Source: Ectocarpus siliculosus (Eukaryota; Sar; Phaeophyceae; Ectocarpales; Ectocarpaceae). Taken from it: DNA of 23,708 nt. The position numbers and the translations under genes are program-made. The notes below the pieces were generated by a model, which saw nothing but the letters and a program-made list of their open reading frames with translations, was not told where the DNA came from and did no database searches. Position 1 is the first letter of the stretch; each line of letters starts with the position of its first letter. Location of the stretch: assembly GCA_000310025.1 (NCBI GenBank), contig FN649742.1:3364750-3388457 (forward strand). The letters are read 5' to 3'. Positions 16,101 to 23,708 of this stretch are shown here, in pieces.

Positions 16101-17066
16101 AAGAGCCGGTGTGTGAAGCCAATATCCGCTACATTCTTCTCAAACGCCCTCAGATTCTACGGGACGAGTTATTTGCCGGAGTGTCATATCACTCCAGGCA
16201 TAGACCATCGTTGGCGGACATTCGAGAGGTTGCAGATAAAGGACGCGTCGTCACTGACGATGGCCTCTGCCTCTTGGTAAGACAGCATACCAAGCCCCCG
16301 GTCTCTTCTGACCGTCCCGGAGGACGAGAGCGGCACGTCTGTTGAATGACAAACCCATCGTATTTACGTGCCCATGTTAATGCGACCTTGGGTCATGCAA
16401 GTTTGTCATGCCAACGCCCTTTGTCACCTTGGTTCCGAACGCACGCTTAGCTTGCTTGAGAGGTGTTACTGGTGGATTGGGATGAATATTGGTACCCGTT
16501 GGTGGATTCGGCGATGTTTGAAATGTCAGGCTCGGAAAACTGCGCGCCAGACTGTTCGCTGGCCGAGTCTCACGATCCCTCTTCTTTCGGCGCCAGGGGT
16601 CGCGATTAGCATCGACTATTTTGGTCCGCTTTCCACAACTCCGCGAGGTTTCTCGAATATCTTGCTAGAGAGCCAATGTATGTACGCAGTAGCTGACCCC
16701 AAGTTCACAGCTGAAGGTACAGCCGACGTCCTTTTCAATAAACACATGCCTGTTTGGGAATGCCCCCTCAGCAATCTTTCTGACAACGGATTGCAGTTTT
16801 GTTCCAAACTTTCGGTTGCCATCCTGAAACTGCTACGCGTCCGAAAAATCACGACGAACCGTATACCATCCTAGTGGCAACGGAGGAGTTGAGCGCGTGA
16901 ACCACATCATGGCCCAGATGCTGGCTATGGTTGTGAATGAACGACAAGATGATTGGGACGTTCATCTCCCTCATGTTGAATTCGCATACAACAACTCCGT
17001 TAGCACTGCCACAGGATTGGCGCCCAATGAGGTTCATATGGCGCGCTTCCCAGGTTTCCACTGACC
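16101..17066 (+). pseudogene. Ty3/gypsy integrase zinc finger and catalytic core
   Basis: The H-H-C-C finger reads VCHANALCHLGSERTL ... YWWIGM ... CLKCQARK (16395-16535). The core carries SIDYFGPL (first Asp, 16614-16616), LSDNGLQF (second Asp, 16782-16784) and, after a frame change near 16865, GGVERVNH (Glu, 16891-16893). The second Asp and Glu are about 35 residues apart, the D,D-35-E signature. EFAYNNSVSTATGLAPNEV follows. Breaks: TGA near 16345, a shift near 16865, and TGA near 17064. Integrase joins element DNA to the chromosome. Confidence 0.85.
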
Positions 17067-18240
17067 GTTTTTGACAACATTTATTTACGCTCGTGGTCAC
17101 CAGTCGCTTGCACGCGATCAGCTCGAGTATTGCAGCCTTGCCGCCGATCGCCAACGGCGCTCCTACGAGCTAGCGCGTAAACAACACGCACTCACAGATT
17201 CCCGTATGGAAAGACGGAACTCGAAACTGTCTGATGCCTTACACCTACCCGTTTACGCTACCGGTGGTTGGGTATGGGTCTACAACTCTTTGGCCATCAT
17301 CCGACAAGGTGCCAAACTCACTTCCAAGGCCCGCGCAGACGCTGACTCCCAGGTACTCAAGAAGAAGCTGTCCTTGAATTGGACAGGTCCTTTTGAATCC
17401 TCGCAGTCGGTCCTTGCAACAAGGCTCCTGATGGCAGCCCGGTGGCTGACAAGCTCCTGTACTTGGATCTTCCGTCCGATATGCCCGGAGCGCATGCCAA
17501 GCGCCGAGTTTCTGTCGCTCGTTGCAAACCGTGCGCGAACCCGCACGATAGTGACGACATGCCTCGGTTTTTGCCTGTAGGCCTCACGCAGAATGTTCTC
17601 AACAACTACACGACGAAGTCTCCGCCGTACCATGTTACCGCGGACGATGTGTCCGCGCCTGTCCGCAGGTTCGAGGTTGAGAAAATCGCGGGACACCAGT
17701 CGGTTCGAGGACGTGGCGGCGTCATCGCAGTACCCACTGGAAAGGTCGTCTGCGCCCCTCGTGAGAACGAGAAATGGACCTCCAACACTCCCGAAAACAG
17801 ATTCTTCTGTATTGGGCTGGTATGCCCGACCAACACAGGCAGACTACCCGTCTGTATCGTCGCACGCGCATTGGCGCAGCGGAACGTGAACTGTCTCGCA
17901 TCAAAGGCGAGCGGTCCTCGTCGCCTGGGTACGAATATGTTCTCCGCGGATGTTTGGGCCCGCCGTTTTCGCAACACCGTGTGCTGCCTGTTGGCGCACA
18001 CTTCTGGTACAAGGCTCAAGACGCTCTATGGTGGGTAGGGAAAACCTCCGGAACCCTCAAACTCCAAAAGTTTTCTTCGTTCTCTTCCCGGATGACCCTG
18101 GACCTGTCAAGATCACCCTCTCCCCTTCGCGCTACAAAACCGCTTGGTGCCTTCAGCTGCACCGAAGTAGTCCCTTCATGCGAGGTACCTTGCGCAATAT
18201 AGATGAATTGCGTGGTACGGATATCGTTGCACCTAGCTAA
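17067..18240 (+). pseudogene. Integrase C-terminus with chromodomain and aromatic-rich end domain
   Basis: The open frame 17071-17580 covers the GPY/F-like region (LSLNWTGPFE). After a shift, FEVEKIAGHQSVRGRGG (17668-17720), HWKGRLRPS, a TGA, EREMDLQHSRKQILLYWAG (to about 17820) give a chromodomain in which a Trp codon appears replaced by TGA. Further on, VGAHFWYKAQDALWWVGK and VFFVLFPDDPGPVKITLSP (17985-18120) look like a Tudor- or chromo-barrel-type fold. The end is LQLHRSSPFMRG ... VAPS and TAA. Chromodomains steer integration to heterochromatin histone marks in chromoviruses. The Tudor-like reading is an inference. Confidence 0.7.
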
Positions 18241-19450
18241 TGGGACTGTTGCCTTTGTTTTATGTGTCTGTGTATGTGTTTGTGTATATGTTGGTGTTTG
18301 TGTTTCTAGCTCAGCCTCTCGATCTATTTTTTGAGACTGGCTATTGCTTCTGTATGTTTCTAGCTCGCCCTCTCGACTATTTTGAGACTGCCTATCGCTC
18401 CTTTCTGCTTTCCGCTCGCCCTCTCAATCCCTTTGAGACTGGCCCTTGCCTTTGTATTGCGTACTTTCCCGCCGCCGTTTGTCACATCTCGGTCGGTTGC
18501 CGAAACTTTTCGCTCCCCTTTCACTATATTTCAATGTGACCTAGGTTCGTTACTACTGTAGTTGCGGTGACACCCCACCGTGTGCATCGTTTACATCCCC
18601 CCCCCTATGGTATGCTTTGCATATTATGGTCCGACGTTCCGCCAGTGCTTCCATTACATCACACGGCCGACGTGTTCCACATTTTGCTACTTTCTTTAGC
18701 ATTTTTCTTCATACAATTGGCCTTGACGTACAAGTAGGATTGTTTGTTCACGCGCCCCCCCGATCGCAAGCGCGTTGTCTCGTGACATGCGACTGTTTGT
18801 TTTTTGGCATTTGGTTGTTGCCCATTTTTTTTGCCGTTGGTTGTTTGCTTGTTTTCCACCAGAACCCCCCTCTTTCGATGCTTTTCTCAATTTTGGTCCA
18901 CCCTTAACGGTTTTCCATGTCGTTTGAGCTTTTGCAGGCTCGTTTTTTTTTCTTATTCTTTATTTTTGCATTTCAGCACTCGATCGCATCGTCGCCCCCT
19001 TTCCCGTACGGTTTTGGTTTACTTGATTGCGTAGTCGACCTGTTCATTAGTGCGAGATCGTTTGTGTTTTCCCTTCACGATTCGTTACTTCGTGTTATGG
19101 TCTTTTCGGTTCGGATGTTTTGGTTATTTTTCGCCCCCCATGTGCCTTCTCCCGATTTTATCCGCCGAGTTTGCCGCCCACGGCTCCTTTGTTTGTTCTT
19201 TCTTGGTTCCACTTCTTTGGTTTGGTCAACGGATTTTGAGTGCGGGTGAGGATTTTGAGTTGTCTCATCTTCGATCCATCCCGCAATCCTTTTGATTGAC
19301 TAGAGTCCCTCCAAGGTTTGCTTCTGTATAAGGGATCTACGACCACTCAGGGTGGGTTAGTGCTGTGGTATGTGGAAGTAGACATGTGATCGTGGTTGAC
19401 CATGGTTATTTGGCGCCGTCGGATGATAAGACGTGACGTCATGCTAGATT
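18241..19450. other. T-rich non-coding region downstream of gypsy pol
   Basis: Strongly pyrimidine-rich on the plus strand (long TTTGT, TTTTC strings), so ORFs of either strand are Phe/Leu or Lys-rich artefacts. It may be the element's 3' untranslated region and 3' LTR, but TG...CA ends could not be paired. A C9 run lies at about 18597-18605. A TGGCGCCGTCGG sequence at 19410-19421 resembles the start of a tRNA-Asp-type primer binding site. Confidence 0.4.
18307..18463 (+). repeat. Three diverged tandem copies of a ~52-bp unit
   Basis: Units start at about 18307, 18360 and 18412. Each has a (T)AGCTC(A/G)(G/C)CCTCTC start, a CTATTTTGAGACTG core, and a TTGCTTCTGTATG-like end. Confidence 0.65.
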
Positions 19451-20091
19451 AGGGCTTTATGCCGAGGCATGTGCCCTTCTGTTCAGTGTGCGTGCAGACG
19501 ATCCCTGATCGTGTGTGCGTGGGATATTGTGAGTTGGCTTGGAAAGCGTTAATCAAGAAAAAGAGAACAACGGAAAGCAACAACAACCTGCTCCGGAGGT
19601 CGGACAAGAGAGTTTCAGCCAGCATAAAGGTGATTGATTCTGAAGGAAGGGGTCTAATACCATTACATTTTCCTATGGAAAAGCTGATATTTCCGAAAAT
19701 GCGTAATTTCCTTACCGAATGACCGATCAATCTACTGTGTTGCATTCGTTTTCGATTCCCCGCGAACGTCGTTTTAGGGATGGGCTGCAGTAAGACCCGT
19801 GGTTCTGTCGCAAAAATCGAAATAAAAAATATGTATTTGTGCGGACTTGATATTGATGTCAAAATTTTGATCTTGTTGTGCCGGGCCCACCTGTAGCTAG
19901 CTCGCATCAAAGTGCCCAACCTTGACCGTTTTCGATACAAACCGGCCGAAGGAGCGCGAATACCCCGCCTTCACAAACAAGGGAAAAGTTCAGCACGACA
20001 ACGTGACGTGACATGTACAGGATAGCACAAAGGACTACAGAACCCATACGAGGAGGCAACGACTACTTATGACGAGAGACAGAGTGCGGGA
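19451..20091. other. No recognisable gene
   Basis: Open frames at 19459-19722 (plus) and 19449-19940 (minus, 163 codons) have no family resemblance and overlap each other. I do not support either as a gene. Confidence 0.4.
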
Positions 20092-20113
20092 TTGTTGTTG
20101 TTGTTGTTGTTGT
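20092..20113 (+). repeat. (TTG)7 microsatellite
   Basis: Seven TTG units plus one base, no interruptions. Confidence 0.9.
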
Positions 20114-20333
20114 CTTCACATTAAAAACCGCTCCGTTTTCTCTGCCCAGTACCTTCTTCTGTCCGTACTAGTCAAACACTTGACGGGGTCGATTCCCGTT
20201 GTCACAGGCTGACTTACCCCAAAAAGGTATACGAAAATAAAATGGACTCGAAGGGTTCGCAAAAAAAGAAAGTCAACGACAGATAGTCTAGGCCACTTCG
20301 CCCGCCTCTACACGCTATGCGAGGTAACCCTAA
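20114..20333. other. No gene seen; isolated T-arm-like hairpin
   Basis: ACGGG-GTCGATT-CCCGT at 20183-20199 looks like a tRNA T arm, but no D arm or anticodon arm precedes it. No ORF is supported. Confidence 0.35.
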
Positions 20334-20520
20334 ATTGAAAAAAGACAGAAAATAGAAAAGGAAAAAGAAAAAGAAAAAGAACAAGAAAAGGAAGAGAGCA
20401 GACGGAAAGAAGGGAAAGAAAAGGAGAAAGACACAGACAGAGAAAGACGCACGCCGTAGCGACAGACAACAAACAAACAAACAACAAACAAACAGAACAA
20501 CACAAAACAACACAACGCAA
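20334..20520 (+). repeat. Purine-rich tract followed by (ACAA)n
   Basis: 20334-20450 is nearly all A and G (AGAAAAAG strings). 20462-20515 is made of ACAAACAA-type repeats. A homopurine mirror-rich strand can form triplex DNA. The minus-strand ORFs across it (Phe/Leu/Cys-rich) are artefacts of composition. Confidence 0.75.
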
Positions 20521-21097
20521 AGCGGTCCACTCGAGCCAGCCCATGCACGTCATCGCTCGCGGGGGGTTGGTGCAATGGTGCAGTGCCGGGGGGGGGGGGG
20601 GGTTACACGAAGAAAAACAGCGCACCTCAAACACACACCTCTCGTGACTCCTACGTACAACCACGACGACAGCAATGTGCCTCCGAAGAAACGCACAGTA
20701 ATCGTATGCGCGCTCCCAGAATTGCTTCGGTTCACATGTACAACTTATTCCCAACGCCTTTAAACACAACGTGCAACAAAGGTGCACAATAGGTACGCTC
20801 AGCGCAGCCGCGAGGACACAAGATGGTTTCGACCGCACCAAGCAAGACACGATACACATACGAACCCGAGCGAGCGACACAGACACCAGAGACTATGCCT
20901 CGAGGAGGGCTGAGGCACATTCATGTATAAATTGAAGGCCCATTCTACAACTGGTGCACAGAATACGAGGGTATTTTGTTATCGCCACACACACCGCGAG
21001 CTGGTGCAAACAACTCGCGTAAAAGTGCACTCTACGTGGAGCCGCTTGCAACACCTGCTGGTCATATGTTTCTTACGAAGAAAGGACGGAGACGCTC
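20521..21097. other. No recognisable gene; G15 run
   Basis: Contains a run of 15 G at 20588-20602 and CA-rich sequence. No coding pattern convinces on either strand before about 21098. Confidence 0.4.
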
Positions 21098-21310
21098 TAC
21101 ACCGGCTCTACCCAGCCATCGCACGCCGGTACTCCGACCATTGCGGCTCGGTACCCAGTCAAGAAGTGCTCGAGCGACACCGGGACGTGCTCCAAGATGT
21201 CCTTGAAGGACTTCACGCTGCTTACTGCGGCCATCAGAGGGACCTTCACCATCACCACCTGGAATGATGGGACACCAGTGAAGTACAGCCGCAAGTGCTT
21301 GTGTTACGAA
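21098..21310 (+). CDS. Possible exon of a small cysteine-containing protein
   Basis: One plus frame shows strong G/C third positions and balanced protein-like composition. It has a Gly/Ser/Thr/Pro lead-in, then RYPVKKCSSDTGTCSKM, LKDFTLLTAAIRGTFTITTW and NDGTPVKYSRKCLC. Four cysteines (two pairs spaced by six and one) could form disulfides. The composition changes abruptly after about 21310, and the sequence beyond does not look coding. No signal peptide, ATG in a good context or clear splice border was found. An alternative minus-strand frame (21097-21294) is also open. No family recognised. Confidence 0.25.
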
Positions 21311-21548
21311 AAGCGGTCACGTACGCATAGTATTGTCATGATGAACCATGTACGAAAAATGTACTTTGGAACACAGCCAGCTTCTGTTCTCCTCGTAAAC
21401 AACCCAAAAAAGCTAGGGAGAGGGCGACGAGGGGGAGGAGCGTCGAGGTTGCATCCTTCTTGTTCAGTTTTCGTCTCAAGGTGGAAGAACAAAATATCAA
21501 GTGCTGGGTGGCAAGGTACAGAATCAGCCGGGGAGGAGGGGCGTACTC

Positions 21549-23196
21549 TTATGTTTTGCATGCCTTAGCGGTTAGACCATTGACCACGCGTCCTCGAGAG
21601 GACGGAGCATTGTTCCCACAGGACCGATCACCGATGGCCAATCGTTCCTTCCTACTTTGCCAAAGGTGGCTCAAAAATGTCTTTCCAAGTCCAGCAATCC
21701 TACCGATATCCCTTCCCGCCTTTTCAAACCACTTCCTACTCCCCAGTACAGCTACCGTCTTCTCCTCTCTATTCCATGCCTCAAACATCTCGCTGTATTT
21801 TCCCAGCTCAGTCATGTACAATTCCCTCTCCTTATTGTACAGACGACATTCCGCGACTACATGAACACGGTCTTCGCATTCGAAGTCGCAATCGCATTTG
21901 AACTTGTCTTCTTCGTCGTCTACCGTCCTATGTCTTCGTCGACGTTCTCGAAGGCCTATGTTCCCGGTCCTGAATTTGATCTTCTTTGTCCCTGCATCCA
22001 TTGGTCCATGCAGGTAGTCCTTGAACCCTATTCCTTCTTTCAACATTCCGTACACTTCTAGACCTTCCTTATCCTCGGTTTCTTTCCTTAGATTATGTTA
22101 TTCTCTTTCGGCAAAAACAACAGATATCTTCTCCTTGAACCCCTGTAGACCCTCCGTTTCCAGCGTTTCATCTTCGTCGTCGATGTCTAACCCCTTCCAT
22201 ACGTCCTCCACAACCTTGACCCATTCCGTGAGTTGTCTACCCCTCTTTTTGTTTGGCCACTTCGCCTCCCATACTATTCTCGGCAACTTCTCCTCTCCCA
22301 TCCCGCACATGCGATACTGCCATGTCAGCTTCCTTGCGTCTCTTCCCGACCGTAGGGATTGGATCCCCAATTCTGCCCTGAGGGCTGCATTACTTGTGCG
22401 CTTGGAGCATCCGAGGATGATTTTCACTGCTTTCATCTGCGCCGCCTCGAGTTCTCTCACTACCTTCTTATTTCCTTCCCATACTTCTCCGGCGTACTCT
22501 AGCGGCGGTACGATTACGCTCTTCAAAACCGTCAATTTGATGCGTGTATCGAGATGCCGGAATGCGAGTATCGGGTGCAGCTTCGCTGCTCGTGCTTTGC
22601 CGTTTTCCGCTACCTTGGACATGTGTGCATTCCACGAGCAGTCTTTTGCGATCTCTACTCCGAGGTACGTGTACTGGTCCACTACTGCAATCTCCCCGAT
22701 CCCCCACGTCCATCTATGTTCTACTGGTTCCTCCCTGACCTCGTTGCATACCATGACGGCACTCTTCTTAACGTTGGCAGAAAATCTCCACTTTTCAGTA
22801 AATTTCTTCGCCGCGTCAATTTGCAGTTGCAGTCCCTCAGGGGTGTCCGACATACCAACAAAATCATCCGCATACAGCATTCCTGACACCGAAGTTTCCG
22901 TGTCCCCTACTTTTACTTCCTTCCGGACTGCCTCTACGACTTCCAACAGATCGTTGATGAACACCTGGAGCAATGTTGGGGACAGCGTGCAACCTTGTGG
23001 GACCCTCTACTCAATGTCGAAGAACTTAGACAGCTCTCCGTCTAGCATGACCGCGCTTTTTGTACGCTCTGTCATCTTCTTCACAGCACTCTCCATATTT
23101 TCCCCTTGATCCCGTACTTGTTCAATTGTTTTCACAGCCTATTTCTCCATACGGTATCGTATGCCTTTTTAACGTCCAGGAAGAAGCAGTACGTCG
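21549..23196 (-). mobile_element. 5'-truncated non-LTR (LINE-type) retrotransposon
   Basis: Reading down the minus strand: FFLDVKKAYDTVW (RT motif A, Asp at 23174-23176), a TGA (23132-23134) and a frameshift. Then comes an in-frame TAG (23007-23009), VPQGCTLSPTLLQVFINDLL (motif B), and GMLYADDFVGMSD (motif C, YADD at 22863-22874). The thumb and a basic helical region follow, with TAA at 22098-22100. The same frame then continues with CDCDFECEDRVHVVAECRLY, the Cys/His knuckle found at the C-terminus of many LINE ORF2 proteins, to a stop at 21549-21551. The endonuclease and RT fingers are missing: sequence stops matching at about 23196, a normal 5' truncation. No poly(A) tail or target-site duplication could be placed. 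Confidence 0.85.
22098..22973 (-). pseudogene. LINE reverse transcriptase palm/thumb, longest open piece
   Basis: 291 codons from an internal ATG that is not the native start. The frame is open further upstream to the TAG at 23007-23009. YADD is intact. Downstream segments include TYLGVEIAKDCSWNAHM (the LGV motif after the palm), RIKLTVLKSVIVPPLEYAGE (a common LINE thumb motif), and a Lys/Arg-rich tail. The closing TAA at 22098 is the only block before the zinc-knuckle segment, which lies in the same frame. The copy is inactive because of truncation. Confidence 0.8.
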
Positions 23197-23306
23197 ACGG
23201 CGGGGGAAGGGGGGCGGTAAAGACACGATGACGGTAACTGGAACAGGGTCCGGTGAGACGCCGCCATCGATGGCAATCTACTCCTACTGCAACGGCCTTC
23301 GCTTAC

Positions 23307-23472
23307 CACGTCGGCGTCCTCCGCCCCCTGCTTCTCCGCCAAGCAGAGAAGAGACATAACAACGAATATCGTGCCAGCCGGGCCATGAAGGCCAGCCCGC
23401 ATCGTCTCCTCCACGATGTCGTTGATGACACACTGGGGGAGGCCCAGCCTGGAGCAGAAGGTCGAGAGCGGC
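23307..23472 (-). CDS. TFIIB-like exon (second cyclin-fold repeat), partial gene
   Basis: Translation gives a segment beginning LSTFCSRLGLPQCVINDI, then a helix and GPAGTIFVVMSLLCLAEKQG. This matches the second repeat of transcription factor IIB and relatives (FCSxLGLPxxV, then the G-x-x-P/x-T-I-x-x-x-x-x helix). TFIIB bridges TBP-bound promoters to RNA polymerase. The exon has good borders on the minus strand: a pyrimidine tract ending GCTGCTGCCAG before 23472, and a donor GTAAGCG directly after 23307. The remaining repeat should lie in a downstream exon that I cannot find in the window. The conserved Arg/Ser core of the second half is weak, so a pseudogene or a diverged BRF-like paralogue is possible. 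Confidence 0.42.
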
Positions 23473-23708
23473 CTGGCAGCAGCGACAGGAGAAGAAGAGG
23501 AACATTGGACAAGTGCGGCGAGGGGTGCCAGCGTAAGTACAGAGAATCGAGCACAGGGAGAGGCAAGTGGAGATGGACACGTGTTCGGTCGTCGCATGCA
23601 TGCATGGTGACAACTACGGCACCATCTTGTCCAAAAATATGATGCATCCGTACTGAGCTCGGCCTTTGCTTCCGAAACCGAGCAGATATGTCAACCTACA
23701 TGTACACC
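23473..23708 (-). other. Probable intron and upstream flank of the TFIIB-like gene
   Basis: Immediately upstream of the exon is a typical 3' intron end, with TTCCTCTTCTTCTCC, then CAG. Beyond it, short open frames show no match to the zinc ribbon or first repeat of TFIIB. A GCATGCATGC alternation lies at 23597-23606. Confidence 0.4.

Larger units (their letters stand above)
12365..18240 (+). mobile_element. Decayed chromodomain Ty3/gypsy retrotransposon, 5'-truncated
   Basis: Protease, reverse transcriptase, RNase H, integrase and chromodomain follow in Ty3/gypsy order, and the integrase lies after RNase H as that superfamily requires. No 5' LTR, primer site or gag body is present. Coding similarity starts about 12 bases after the right end of the split-repeat element. 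At least eight frame breaks and several stops split the polyprotein. The last open frame ends in TAA at 18238-18240. No 3' LTR could be identified, because the 5' copy needed for comparison is missing. Confidence 0.85.

Noticed and set aside
19410-19429. Primer binding site (TGGCGCCGTCGG) of another LTR element
   Set aside because: The first nine or so bases fit a tRNA-Asp-type site, but no LTR end with CA precedes it and no gag follows.
19449-19940. 163-codon minus-strand ORF
   Set aside because: Arg/Ser/Ile/Leu-rich with no domain and overlapped by another ORF. No coding bias.
20183-20199. tRNA T arm
   Set aside because: A perfect 5-bp stem and GTCGATT loop occur alone. No D arm, anticodon arm or matching 5' acceptor strand upstream.
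20308-20886. 192-codon minus-strand ORF rich in Cys, Leu and Phe
   Set aside because: It is the complement of purine-rich and ACAA simple repeats, which avoids stops by composition.
22021-23109. 362-codon plus-strand ORF, the second longest in the window
   Set aside because: It is the antisense shadow of the LINE reverse transcriptase, whose catalytic motifs are clear on the minus strand.

Overview
The window looks like a repeat-dense, gene-poor stretch of a eukaryotic nuclear genome. Support: short exons with GT..AG-type borders, long non-coding gaps, and several classes of eukaryotic retroelement in different states of decay. My low-confidence guess for the host is a multicellular (florideophyte-type) red alga. 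This rests on overall character, not on a diagnostic gene. The first ~290 bases, and short stretches near 8880-9055, look like poor-quality Sanger trace (stretched homopolymers), so some of the many frameshifts may be sequencing errors.

Layout. 1-290: unreliable homopolymer sequence. 289-588 (minus): exon of an ABCB-type transporter membrane domain. 1378-1764: unrecognised open frame. 1986-2450 (minus): possible small secreted protein with an alanine run. 3115-3449: two diverged copies of a module that reads as protein. 3537-5004 (minus): two related coiled-coil coding fragments. The second is split by a 428-bp solo LTR (TG...CA ends, 5-bp target duplication), and the first supplies the empty-site sequence. 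5057-6078 (plus): a broken NADAR (YbiA-like) domain gene whose 3' end runs into the next element.

6079-12364: the most interesting object. Two repeat pairs are arranged A1 - internal - B1 - A2 - B2, the split-direct-repeat layout of Ngaro/PAT-type tyrosine-recombinase retroelements. The interior holds a TATA-like box, a small MGC-starting ORF, a 1.5-kb array of about 19 hairpin-forming repeats with a 250-bp higher-order period, a gag-like region with a coiled coil and CCCH finger, and a tyrosine recombinase with the R / HxxR / Y residues. I find no reverse transcriptase, so this may be a non-autonomous element or a distinct lineage.

12365-18240 (plus): a decayed Ty3/gypsy element that begins exactly at the right end of the previous element. 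Protease, RT, RNase H, an unusually long linker, integrase, chromodomain and a C-terminal aromatic-rich domain can be read in order across many frame breaks. 18241-20600: T-rich, then purine-rich and simple-repeat DNA without a recognised gene. 21098-21310: possible small exon. 21549-23196 (minus): 5'-truncated LINE with RT motifs A to C and a C-terminal zinc-knuckle. 23307-23472 (minus): an exon resembling the second cyclin fold of TFIIB, bordered by good splice signals, with the truncated LINE just downstream.

There is no sign of an operon or of a working host pathway. The window is best read as a nested transposon landscape between two host gene fragments, an ABC transporter on the left and a TFIIB-like gene on the right.
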